Both the position numbers and the translations under genes were made by a program. A DNA stretch of 64,000 bases from JAEUWI01 sp942492815 (GTDB taxonomy: Bacteria > Hydrogenedentota > Hydrogenedentia > Hydrogenedentales > JAEUWI01), in the NCBI GenBank assembly GCA_942492815.1, contig OW818658.1, positions 1,922,001-1,986,000 of the forward strand. The letters are read 5' to 3'. Under the pieces are notes generated by a model that was given only the letters and a program-made list of their open reading frames with translations, did no database searches and was not told the origin of the DNA. Of the stretch, positions 46,301-54,679 are shown piece by piece. Numbering within the stretch: position 1 is the stretch's first letter; each line of letters begins with the position of its first letter.

Positions 46301-47883
46301 TGCCGGTCTGTGAACTCGTCATCCTGAAGGCGGCGGGGGATGTGGAGCGCTATACCATCCCCGAGGGCGGAATACGCGTGGGGCGGGGCGACGACAATGG
46401 AATTACGCTGAGTTCGCAGCATGCATCCCGCTACCACGCGCGATTCTGGGTCGAAGCGGGCGCGTTGCACTTCGAAGATTTGGGTTCGCGAAATGGCGTC
46501 GAAGTGAATGGCGCACGCATTGAGGACGGCACCCTCGCCGACGGGGATCGGCTTGTGATTGGCGGGCAGGAGATTCGGGTGGAGATTGCGGCGGAGTCGG
46601 GCTTCGGGCGCGCCGCTATCAGTCGGGAGCAGGCCGCCGCCCTGCGGGAATCCATAATCCGGGAGGCGGGGGATGAACGCCTCATGGTGCTTTACCGCGC
46701 GGCCAATCTTCTCGGAGAGGTCTTCGACCTCGATGAGCTGCTGGACAAAATCCTGCGGTTAATTTTCCAGGCGCTGCCCGTGCAGCGAGGGTATATCCTC
46801 ACCCTGGGCGGCGTTGACAGGCGGCCGGAGATTCGGGCCGCTCTCTCCGAAGGCGGCGGCGAAGAAGGCCCCCCTCTGAGCCACACCCTGATTCAGCATG
46901 TCTTTGACAATGCCGAGGCCATACTCACGAGTGACGCCCGTTCGGACAGCCGCTTCGGGCGGGCCGAAAGCATCATGGGGCATGACATTCATGCCGCCAT
47001 GTGTGCCCCCCTCCACGGGCGGAGCGCGGTGGCGGGCGTGATTTACGTTGATGTGGGCAATGCCAGCACGCCGCTGGGCGAGCGCGAACTGGAGTTGCTC
47101 TCCGCTGTGGCGCAAGTGGTGGGGGTCGCGGTGGAGAATGCCCGGCTCTACCAGGAAAACATGGAGCGGGAGCGGCTCGCGGCGATCGGCATGGCCACGG
47201 CCGGCTTGGGGCATTGCATCAAGAACATTCTCACGGGCATTCGCGGCGGCGCACAGTTCATCAATCTCGCCATTGAGAAGCAGGATTTCAAGTATCTGGA
47301 TCGCGGCTGGCCCATTCTCCGGGGTGCCATGGATCGCATCGACCGGCTCGTGATGAACATGCTCGTTTTTTCGAAGGATCGCCGTCCCGACCGCGGGCGC
47401 ACGGACGTCAATGGTATCGTTCGCGATGTGCTTGCGCTGTTTGAAGAGCGGGCCAGGAAATACAAGGTCGGACTGAGCTTTGAGCCCGATCCCGTGGGGA
47501 TCGCAAACATCGATGCACAGGGGATCTACAGGGTGGTTCTCAATCTGGTGGTAAACGCCGTCGAGGCCTGCGAGCACAACGAGGGGAGCGTATCCGTGGC
47601 GTGCGTTTGCACGGACCAGGGATGTACCATACGGATTGCCGATACCGGTATTGGCATTCCGGAAGACATCGTGCCCCACATCTCCCAGGCCTTTATCAGC
47701 AGCAAGGGCAGCGGGGGCACCGGACTCGGGCTCGCCTGCAGCTATAAGATCGTTCGGGAGCACGGTGGCGATATTCAGGTAAAGAGCCAACCTGGCTCGG
47801 GAACCGTCTTCACGGTCTACATCCCGGAGCAACAGCGTGTTACGCAGCAACTGCACAAGGCCACGCCTGGCCTGAAGCAATGA
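46300..47883 (+). CDS. FHA-GAF histidine kinase
   Basis: The product has 527 residues and no membrane helix. An N-terminal FHA domain (about 1-95) has GIRVGRGDDN, SRYHARF and DLGSRNGVEVNG, the phosphothreonine-binding signature. A GAF domain follows (about 130-275). The kinase core has His305 in GLGHCIKNIL, NLVVNAVEA, DTGIGIP and GTGLGLA. It is cytosolic and may read Ser/Thr phosphorylation through the FHA domain, linking kinase networks to a His-Asp relay. It overlaps the receiver gene by one base. The DUF3616 gene follows 13 bases later with a good ribosome site. Confidence 0.92.
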   Translation: MPVCELVILKAAGDVERYTIPEGGIRVGRGDDNGITLSSQHASRYHARFWVEAGALHFEDLGSRNGVEVNGARIEDGTLADGDRLVIGGQEIRVEIAAESGFGRAAISREQAAALRESIIREAGDERLMVLYRAANLLGEVFDLDELLDKILRLIFQALPVQRGYILTLGGVDRRPEIRAALSEGGGEEGPPLSHTLIQHVFDNAEAILTSDARSDSRFGRAESIMGHDIHAAMCAPLHGRSAVAGVIYVDVGNASTPLGERELELLSAVAQVVGVAVENARLYQENMERERLAAIGMATAGLGHCIKNILTGIRGGAQFINLAIEKQDFKYLDRGWPILRGAMDRIDRLVMNMLVFSKDRRPDRGRTDVNGIVRDVLALFEERARKYKVGLSFEPDPVGIANIDAQGIYRVVLNLVVNAVEACEHNEGSVSVACVCTDQGCTIRIADTGIGIPEDIVPHISQAFISSKGSGGTGLGLACSYKIVREHGGDIQVKSQPGSGTVFTVYIPEQQRVTQQLHKATPGLKQ

Positions 47884-47896
47884 GGAAGGCGCCAGC

Positions 47897-48928
47897 TTGT
47901 TTGGTTATGAATATTCCGCCGGATTGGCGAATTGGAAGAGGTCGTTGTTACTCGCGGCACTGGCCTTCCTGCCAGGCGCGGGCATTTCGCAAGGGGAGGA
48001 AGTTGGCGTGAATTCAAATAGTGCTCCGTCCGTTGGTAACCCAGTTCCCGTCAAAGAGCGGCGCATGGAGTTGTCGGGTTGCGCCGTGGTCGACGGGGGC
48101 GTGCTGGTGGTGGAAGATGAATTGATCGGCGCGGTGCTCCTGCTGGACCACCTCCGCGCCACACCGCTTGAACTTTCCACCGTAAAGCTGGAGCGAAAGA
48201 AGAAGGTCCGCGCGCCCTATGCGGATGCGTTCAAGCTGTTTCCTTTTCAGGACTTTGAAGACATAGCCAGCGACGGGGCGACAAAGGTCTATTTCATCGG
48301 TTCGCACCATGGAAAAGACGGGGAGCGTCGGCCTGACCGGGAGTTTCTCCTTCACGGAGAATGGGATGGTAAGGATAAGGAATTGAAGGTGGTGGGGGAG
48401 CAATATGCCCTGCTCGATCTGATCGCGCCCGTGCTCGAAGAGCTGGGATGCGGAATTGGACTGAGTCCAACGGAGATCAGCGACACGCTCAATATAGAAG
48501 GGCTCGCCCTCCATGGGGAGCAGCTCTTCATCGGGATTCGTTCGCCCCTCACGCCGGCCGGGAAGGCCATACTGCTGTCCATGCCGGTGGCTGCGGCCAT
48601 GGCGGGCGAAGGCACCGTGGAGCATGCGGAGCTCGACGTGAATGGCGGGGGGATCCGGGCGCTGGACTGGGATCCGGTCCGCGGGCAACTCCTCGTCGTG
48701 AGTGGCGCCGTGGGCGCAAGTTCAGGGAATTCCGCCTCCGCCGCCTTGTGGGAATACGACCCTGTATCAGCGACATTGAAGGGATTGCTCGAATTCCCGC
48801 AGGAAATCGCCCGGAAAGGCCCGGAGGGGGTCTGCCGACTGCCCGAAAGCGTGGGCGGGAAACTGCTGGTGGTGTTGGACGGCGAAGGGAGCGAAGAAGG
48901 GGCCGAATTTGTCGAGATCGACGGCTAA
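47897..48928 (+). CDS. DUF3616-like exported protein
   Basis: The product has 343 residues from a TTG start chosen for AGGAAGG 6 bases upstream. A hydrophobic segment near residues 14-32 (RSLLLAALAFLPGAGISQG) suggests export. The motifs DFEDIASDGATKVYFIGSHH, NIEGLALHGEQLFIGIRSPL and GIRALDWDPVRGQLLVVSG match the DUF3616 beta-propeller-like family; its function is not known. It begins 13 bases after the FHA kinase stop and may be part of the same operon, which would connect the kinase pair to an envelope component. Confidence 0.72.
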   Translation: MFGYEYSAGLANWKRSLLLAALAFLPGAGISQGEEVGVNSNSAPSVGNPVPVKERRMELSGCAVVDGGVLVVEDELIGAVLLLDHLRATPLELSTVKLERKKKVRAPYADAFKLFPFQDFEDIASDGATKVYFIGSHHGKDGERRPDREFLLHGEWDGKDKELKVVGEQYALLDLIAPVLEELGCGIGLSPTEISDTLNIEGLALHGEQLFIGIRSPLTPAGKAILLSMPVAAAMAGEGTVEHAELDVNGGGIRALDWDPVRGQLLVVSGAVGASSGNSASAALWEYDPVSATLKGLLEFPQEIARKGPEGVCRLPESVGGKLLVVLDGEGSEEGAEFVEIDG

Positions 48929-49038
48929 CGGGCCTTCGCGGGATCCTGAAGGTTGAAAAGATGCGCCCGAGCGGTGCACCATGAAACCCAGTGAGTCAGG
49001 AAAATGCACTAACAACATAGGATGAGGAATTTCAATTC

Positions 49039-50337
49039 ATGCGCGTGAAACCTAGCTACTGCAAGACCCTGAGCGCATTCGCCGGGGCAACACTCTTCAT
49101 CGCGGGCGCGCTCAGTGCCCCCACGCACGCCGAGGAATGGGTACAGTTCCGCGGGCCGAACAGTGCGGGCATCAGCACCGCCACGGGACTCCCGACGGCG
49201 TGGGCCACCGGACAAAACGTGGTCTGGAGCACCAAGCTTCCCGGCCCCGGCGGTTCCAGCCCCATCATCGTCGGCGACAAAGTTTTTGTCACCAGCTACA
49301 CCGGCTATGCCGAGTCCGTCGAGAATCCGGGCGACATGAATAATCTCGTGCGCCACCTGATCTGCCTCGAACGAGGCACGGGCAAGATCCTCTGGACGAA
49401 GGAATTCAAGGCGAAGATGCCGGAGTCCGAGTATGTGGGCGGCAACAACGTTCGCCACGGCTACGCCACCAGCACGCCCGTCAGCGACGGCAAGAGCCTT
49501 TTCGTCTTCTTCGGAATCTCCGGCTTTCACGCCTTCGATCTCGACGGCAATCCCCTTTGGGAAGTCGATCTGGGCACGGGCACCGATGGCTGGGGTTCCG
49601 CAACCTCGCCGGTTCTCTATAAAAACCTGATCATCGTGAACGCCGGCGTGGAAAGTGAAAAGCTCGTGGCGATGGACAAGGCCACCGGCAATGTCGTCTG
49701 GAGCGCGGGCGGCATGACCAAGACCTGGGCCTCGCCGGTCTTGGTGGACGTGGGCGGCGCGACCGAACTCGTGCTCAGCCTTCCGGAGAAGCTGGCGGGC
49801 TACAATCCAGAAACGGGCGAGGAACTCTGGACTTGCAAGGGCGTGCCCGACTTCTATGTCTGCCCCTCCATCGTCGCTGCCGACGGTGTAGTTTATGCCA
49901 CAGGTGGGCGCAAATCCGCCACCATGGCCGTCCGCGCGGGCGGGCGCGGCGATGTGTCCGGCAGCCACGTCCTCTGGACCGTGGAAAAGGGCAACAACGT
50001 GACCTCCCCGGTGCTGCTGGACGGTTACCTCTACTGGCTTCACGAATCCCGCGGTATCGCCTATTGCGTGGATGCGAAGACCGGCGCTATCGTCTATGAG
50101 GGCGAACTTGACCCCAAGCCGGGCCTTCTCTACGCGTCCATCACCGCAGCCGACGGAAAGCTCTACGCGCCTTCCCAGACGGGAGGCACCTATGTGCTCG
50201 CGGCCAAGCCGGAGTTCCAGCAGCTCGCCGTCAACAAGTTTGAAGACGATCCGTCCCGTGTCAATGCCACGGTCGCCGTGTCGAACAATCAGTTGATCCT
50301 GCGCACCGATCAGGCCATATACTGCATCGGCCAGTAA
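49039..50337 (+). CDS. PQQ-like beta-propeller repeat protein (BamB-like fold), exported
   Basis: The product has 432 residues. A signal peptide (LSAFAGATLFIAGALSAPTHA) is followed by EEWVQFRGPNSAGIS, a hallmark of the planctomycete PQQ-binding-like proteins. Repeated blades contain W motifs such as WSTKLPGPGGSSPI, GKILWTKEF, GNPLWEVDL, GNVVWSAGG and GEELWTCKG. No quinoprotein dehydrogenase active-site Cys pair is apparent, so it may be a structural propeller rather than an enzyme. It is probably periplasmic. A strong hairpin terminator follows the stop by 22 bases. Confidence 0.9.
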   Translation: MRVKPSYCKTLSAFAGATLFIAGALSAPTHAEEWVQFRGPNSAGISTATGLPTAWATGQNVVWSTKLPGPGGSSPIIVGDKVFVTSYTGYAESVENPGDMNNLVRHLICLERGTGKILWTKEFKAKMPESEYVGGNNVRHGYATSTPVSDGKSLFVFFGISGFHAFDLDGNPLWEVDLGTGTDGWGSATSPVLYKNLIIVNAGVESEKLVAMDKATGNVVWSAGGMTKTWASPVLVDVGGATELVLSLPEKLAGYNPETGEELWTCKGVPDFYVCPSIVAADGVVYATGGRKSATMAVRAGGRGDVSGSHVLWTVEKGNNVTSPVLLDGYLYWLHESRGIAYCVDAKTGAIVYEGELDPKPGLLYASITAADGKLYAPSQTGGTYVLAAKPEFQQLAVNKFEDDPSRVNATVAVSNNQLILRTDQAIYCIGQ

Positions 50338-50359
50338 CTCCACCACACGGGTTGATTCC

Positions 50360-50394
50360 AGGAGGCGCCTCAACGCGGGGCGCCTCCTTCATTT
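50360..50394 (+). terminator. Terminator hairpin between convergent genes
   Basis: AGGAGGCGCC (50360-50369) pairs perfectly with GGCGCCTCCT (50379-50388) around a 9-base loop, followed by TCATTTT. It lies 22 bases after the propeller gene stop and 10 bases from the stop of the small minus-strand gene, so it may serve both directions. Confidence 0.7.
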
Positions 50395-50403
50395 TACCCG
50401 GTG

Positions 50404-50580
50404 TCAGTTGGCGGGGCGCCGGTTGAGTATGACGAGGATGACCCCCACGGCACCTGTGGCTATCCAGACCCACGTGGGAACACCTGCGTTGGCAAGGCCG
50501 ACGGGGGCTACCCCGGTAAAAATGGACAGCGGCAGGAGGATCGCCGCGAGGAGGAGGAGCCAGCCAAGTAGTGTCATCAT
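50404..50580 (-). CDS. Small two-helix membrane protein (58 aa)
   Basis: A 59-codon frame starts with two ATG codons (50580, 50577) behind a GGAGA ribosome site. It encodes MMTLLGWLLLLAAILLPL, then a short loop and a second hydrophobic stretch around PTWVWIATGAVGVILVIL, ending NRRPAN. Two predicted helices with a positively charged C-terminus fit an inner-membrane miniprotein. Base composition and codon usage match the neighbours. I do not recognise a family. It shares a hairpin terminator with the convergent propeller gene and is divergent from the DUF2339 gene. Confidence 0.6.
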   Translation of the reverse strand: MMTLLGWLLLLAAILLPLSIFTGVAPVGLANAGVPTWVWIATGAVGVILVILNRRPAN

Positions 50581-50679
50581 GTTTGAATCTTCTCCGGGGT
50601 AGGTGCGCGCCGGCGCACAGTTTTTTCGACGGAATCACACGGTACGCGCCAGTATAGACAGCCGGTCGGCAGGGTTCAA

Positions 50680-50711
50680 CCCTTGGAATGCCAAGGGGTT
50701 TCGGGTACAAT
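50680..50711 (+). promoter_or_regulatory. Promoter with overlapping palindromic operator before DUF2339 gene
   Basis: TTGGAA (50683-50688) and TACAAT (50706-50711) have a 17-base spacer and match four and five of six consensus positions. A perfect inverted repeat CCCTTGG/CCAAGGG (50680-50686, 50691-50697) covers the -35 box, as a repressor site would. The start codon is 35 bases downstream. Confidence 0.5.
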
Positions 50712-50745
50712 GAGGTATTCGGTTGTGGGGTATGGATAGGTGGTC

Positions 50746-53247
50746 ATGGAACCAAAAGCGCGCATTCGCGAGTTAGAAGGCAAGGTGGCCGAATTGACCG
50801 CCCTCGTGTCGCGCTATTCGGCTGAGGATGCCGCTCGGGCCCTGGAGCGCCACGGCGCCGATCACCACCTCGCCGATGACGTGCTCCGCACCGTGGACCA
50901 GGTCCTGCTGGGGGAGCGTGACGAGGCCATCGAAAGTCACGTCGGCGCCGTATGGGTCAGCCGCCTTGCCGCCGTCGTCATCATGATGGCCCTGGCCATG
51001 GCCGCCCGAACCACTTTCGCCTATCAGGAAATTGAAGAGATCGGCAAGGCCCTCATTGGCTACGGAATCGCTGCCGTCTTCATCGGCTACGGTCTGTTCT
51101 TCGAGCGCAAGCGCGACCTCTTCGCCCAGGCGGTTCTCGGCTGCGGCCTCGCCGTCCTCTACTTTACCACCTACGCCATCTTTTTCGTCCCGGAGATGCA
51201 ACTGCTCGACGCGCCACTCTGGGGGGTGCCCGTGGCGGCCGCCTGTCTCGCCGGCGTCCTGATCATGGCCCACGTGCGCTCCAGCGAGACGGTCGCCGGT
51301 GTGGCGCTCTTTCTGGCGTACTACACCGTCTACGCGAGCTGCATTCTGGCGCCCACCCTGGCCAGCCACTACCACGCCGCCGCCACGTGTATCCTTCTGG
51401 CCGTGATCGCTCTGGTCTACCAGGAAAGCCACCGCTGGCTCATGTTCTCCTGGGCCGTCATGGCCGCAACCTACGTGACCTACGCCTACTGTTTCCAGCA
51501 GCAGCCCCTCGTCGTGCCCATGGACGGGCGAACCTATTTCTGGGTGGTCACGGGTCTGTTGACGGCTTTCTTCCTCCTCTTCGCCCTCACGTCCATCGCG
51601 GGACGGCGGCGCGGCGGCTACTACCGTCCCATGGCGGCCCCGTTGGCGGCGGTGAACCTGACGGCGTACTATTTCTACGCGATCCAGTTGGTCCAGTCCT
51701 ATTACCCGGACCATATCTGGCTCTTTCAGGCCGGTCTCGCCCTGGTGCTCTTTCTGGTGGCGCTCCTCGCGGAGACGCGGGGGCAGCGGAGCAATTTACT
51801 TTTTCAGGTGTACATTCTGGGTGGGGTCGTCGTCACCAGTCTGGCGCTCCACGCCGCACTTCCCCTGGCCTACTTCCTTATCGCCATGGCGTTGGAGTGC
51901 CTCGTCCTTACCCTCTTCTTCCAGCGCTCGGGCGTTATCGGCTTCAAGGTTATCGAACTCGGCCTCATGCTCGCCACCGGTGGGGCTGCCCTGGCCGCTG
52001 CCGGCCTGGTTTCCCCCGTGCACCTTGGCGCCTGGCAGATGCCGGCCAATCGCTTCTGCGCCTGGGGTATCAGCCTCCTCTTCGTGCTCAACGCCTGGCT
52101 CTACGAAAAATTCACCACACCCCGCGCCCCGGAACGACGCACCCGAAGTGGCCACTGGTTTCTGGCGGACTCGCGCTTCGACTGGGATGGCTCCGCCATG
52201 GCCATGGCCCACGCCGCCTGCGGCGCTTTCGTCCTGTTGACCCTGACGATCATCGAACTCAGCGAAACGCCGGAACTGCCCTTTATTCTGGGCGCGGAAG
52301 CCTTCGTGATCTGGATGCTCGGTTTGATCCTGTTGACGCCTCAGGTCTGCGTGGGGGCCGTGCTGCTGCTGGTGGCGGCCCATGCCTGCTACAACGTCTT
52401 TCTCTACCTCCCCCTGGAGAATTTTACCACCCAGCAGAATTACATCGCCTATACCGTGGCCCTGGGCGTACTGACCTATCTCGGTGGCCACGGCTGGGAG
52501 CGCTATCTGCTTCGCTTCAGGAAAGAGGAAAGTGATCTGGAGCACCATCTCATCGTCGCGGTGCCCTTTCTCATCGGCACGACCTTGCTTGCGAACCTCC
52601 TGACCCGCGAACTCAATCCCCTTCACGTACCCGCGGCCCAGGGCGCCCTCGGCGTCGGCCTCGTGCTCCTGGGCAGCTTTAACCGCTATACGGGGGTCAA
52701 GGCGTCGGGCATCCTCGCCATGATGTTCGCGATCCACAGTTTCTACACCGGTTTGAACCATCCCACAAGCCCCTTGGACAAGGAGCCCCTCTTCCTCGTC
52801 TACTTCGCCCTTTTCCTCGCCACTTGCATGGGCGCGGAGCGCCTCTTCGCCTTTCGAAAGATGCATGGGGCCGCCGGCACCCGGATTGAAGACGCCCTCC
52901 GTACCCTCCTCGTGTGGATGGCCATGGTGCTCGGTCTCCTCGGCCTGTACCGCTGGAGCTCGGCGGAGAACCTCGTCTTCTACCTCCTGGCCTACGCCGT
53001 CATCGTCCTCGGCTTGGGCGTAGTCTTCCGGGAGAGTCGCTATCGCTGGGGCGCACTGCTCCTCTTCGGCGTGGTCACCTATCGCGCCTTCACCCAGTTC
53101 CAAGATCTGCCCCCGGTCTATCAGGTCCTCGTCTTCGGCGTGCCCGGTATAGTGCTGATCATCGTATCCTGGGCCTACTCCCGCCGCATTGCCCGATTCA
53201 GAAAGGCCGCAAGAGACAAGGCCGCGGCCCGCACGTCTCATGGCTAG
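50746..53247 (+). CDS. DUF2339 multi-helix membrane protein
   Basis: The product has 833 residues from ATG 50746; a GTG two codons earlier is equivalent. After a coiled-coil-like start (IRELEGKVAELTALVSRY) and a linker, more than twenty hydrophobic helices fill the rest. The early block HVGAVWVSRLAAVVIMMALA and GYGIAAVFIGYGLFFERKRD resemble DUF2339, a large membrane family of unknown function. No catalytic motif is seen. The gene ends with an 8-base overlap into cca, so the two are co-translated. Confidence 0.78.
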   Translation: MEPKARIRELEGKVAELTALVSRYSAEDAARALERHGADHHLADDVLRTVDQVLLGERDEAIESHVGAVWVSRLAAVVIMMALAMAARTTFAYQEIEEIGKALIGYGIAAVFIGYGLFFERKRDLFAQAVLGCGLAVLYFTTYAIFFVPEMQLLDAPLWGVPVAAACLAGVLIMAHVRSSETVAGVALFLAYYTVYASCILAPTLASHYHAAATCILLAVIALVYQESHRWLMFSWAVMAATYVTYAYCFQQQPLVVPMDGRTYFWVVTGLLTAFFLLFALTSIAGRRRGGYYRPMAAPLAAVNLTAYYFYAIQLVQSYYPDHIWLFQAGLALVLFLVALLAETRGQRSNLLFQVYILGGVVVTSLALHAALPLAYFLIAMALECLVLTLFFQRSGVIGFKVIELGLMLATGGAALAAAGLVSPVHLGAWQMPANRFCAWGISLLFVLNAWLYEKFTTPRAPERRTRSGHWFLADSRFDWDGSAMAMAHAACGAFVLLTLTIIELSETPELPFILGAEAFVIWMLGLILLTPQVCVGAVLLLVAAHACYNVFLYLPLENFTTQQNYIAYTVALGVLTYLGGHGWERYLLRFRKEESDLEHHLIVAVPFLIGTTLLANLLTRELNPLHVPAAQGALGVGLVLLGSFNRYTGVKASGILAMMFAIHSFYTGLNHPTSPLDKEPLFLVYFALFLATCMGAERLFAFRKMHGAAGTRIEDALRTLLVWMAMVLGLLGLYRWSSAENLVFYLLAYAVIVLGLGVVFRESRYRWGALLLFGVVTYRAFTQFQDLPPVYQVLVFGVPGIVLIIVSWAYSRRIARFRKAARDKAAARTSHG

Positions 53248-54679
53248 TGGCGAGGAAATAGCCCGGCAAATCTGTGCTCGACTCCGCAGCGCTGGATTCC
53301 GTGCCCTCTTCGCCGGCGGATGTGTCCGCGATCGGCTCCGTGGAGAACAACCCAAGGACTTCGACATTGCCACGGACGCTACCGCAACGGAGGTGCTCTC
53401 TCTCTTTCCCCACACCGTGGCCGTGGGTGCCGCCTTCGGCGTGATCATCGTCGTGGAGGAGGGCGAGCACTTCGAAGTGGCCACCTTTCGCAAGGACGGA
53501 CCCTATCTCGACGGACGTCGCCCCAGCACCGTCGCGTTTGTGGATGAAGTCGAAGATGCGAAGCGCCGCGACTTCACCATCAACGCCCTCTTTTTCGATC
53601 CGGAGTCGGATGAGGTTCTGGATTACGTGGGGGGGCAAGACGACCTCGCGCGGGGTTTGATACGTTGCGTTGGGGAACCCGAAGAGCGTTTTCGCGAGGA
53701 CCACCTCCGACTCCTTCGCGCCGTGCGCTTTGCCGCCCGATTCGGATTCGAGATTGACGAAAAGTCGCGGGCCGCCATGGTTGCCCAGGCGGACAGCATC
53801 CAGAAAACCAGCGCTGAACGGATTCGCGACGAGCTGGAAAAAATGCTCTGCGGACCGAACCCGGGGCGGAGCCTTCGCCTGCTCGACGAGACCGGTCTGC
53901 TGCGTGAGATTCTGCCCGAGATCGCCGCCATGAAAGGGGTGGAGCAGCCCCCGGAGTTTCATCCCGAGGGCGACGTGTTTGTCCACACCCTGCTGCTGCT
54001 TCGGCAAAAGCCGGAGCCTTGCAGCGTGACCCTCGCCTTCGGTGCGCTCCTCCACGACGTGGGTAAGCCGCCCACCCAGACCTTCGAAGATCGCATCCGC
54101 TTCAATGAACACGAGCGCGTCGGCGCGGAAATGGCCGAGGCCATCTGCCGTCGCCTCCGCATGTCCAACGACGAGACTGAGCGCATCACCTGGCTCGTGG
54201 CCCAGCACATGCGCCTGGCCAGCATTCCCCAGATGCGGGAAAGCCGACGCAAGCGCTTCGTACGCGAAGAAGGCTTCAACGAACTGCTGGCCCTCTGCCG
54301 CCTGGACTGCCTGGCGAGCCACGGGCACCTCGAAACCATCGAGTGGATCGAGGACTACCGCAGAAACCTGCCGGAAGAGGCGCTGCGGCCCGAGCCTCTG
54401 CTCACGGGGAAGGACCTTATCGCCATGGGCTACACGCCCGGTCCGCGATTCAAGGAAGTGCTACAGACCGTGGAGGACGCCCAGTTGGAGGGGACAATCG
54501 CAACCAGGGAAGAGGCGCGGGAAATGGCGGCGGACATGCTCGCGGGGTACCCTCGCGCGCTCAATGGTTCCCCGTCCGCCGCGGCGAACGAGGAAGACAC
54601 CCGCTGTCATTCCCACGAAAGTGGGAATGACAGCGGATTGACGCAATGCCCAACGTATCGCCTCAATCCGCCGCGTTGA
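53240..54679 (+). CDS. cca: CCA tRNA nucleotidyltransferase with HD domain
   Basis: The product has 479 residues from ATG 53240, which overlaps the upstream stop by 8 bases; longer in-frame starts lack support. The nucleotidyltransferase head has FAGGCVRDRLRG (about 24-35), DFDIATDAT with the two metal Asp, and RRDFTINALFFDP. The RNA-binding region follows (FREDHLRLLRAVRFAARFGF). An HD domain has His272-Asp273 in LLHDVGKPP. The enzyme adds or repairs the 3' CCA of tRNAs; the HD domain suggests an extra phosphodiesterase or phosphatase activity. The last 30 residues are translated partly from a perfect palindrome (54601-54636), so the tail looks acquired. Confidence 0.95.
   Translation: MASGEEIARQICARLRSAGFRALFAGGCVRDRLRGEQPKDFDIATDATATEVLSLFPHTVAVGAAFGVIIVVEEGEHFEVATFRKDGPYLDGRRPSTVAFVDEVEDAKRRDFTINALFFDPESDEVLDYVGGQDDLARGLIRCVGEPEERFREDHLRLLRAVRFAARFGFEIDEKSRAAMVAQADSIQKTSAERIRDELEKMLCGPNPGRSLRLLDETGLLREILPEIAAMKGVEQPPEFHPEGDVFVHTLLLLRQKPEPCSVTLAFGALLHDVGKPPTQTFEDRIRFNEHERVGAEMAEAICRRLRMSNDETERITWLVAQHMRLASIPQMRESRRKRFVREEGFNELLALCRLDCLASHGHLETIEWIEDYRRNLPEEALRPEPLLTGKDLIAMGYTPGPRFKEVLQTVEDAQLEGTIATREEAREMAADMLAGYPRALNGSPSAAANEEDTRCHSHESGNDSGLTQCPTYRLNPPR
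54601..54636. repeat. Perfect 16-bp palindrome with GAAA loop inside cca 3' end
   Basis: CCGCTGTCATTCCCAC (54601-54616) and GTGGGAATGACAGCGG (54621-54636) are exact reverse complements around GAAA. The core ATTCCC-N8-GGGAAT has the same pattern as neisserial dRS3 elements and similar palindromes seen in many genomes. It is read in frame as CHSHESGNDSG near the C-terminus of the tRNA enzyme. Confidence 0.85.

Noticed and set aside
51796..53493. Open frame of about 565 codons on the minus strand across the DUF2339 and cca genes
   Set aside because: Composition (Glu/Gly/His-rich, no hydrophobic core) and overlap with two real genes mark it as a shadow.
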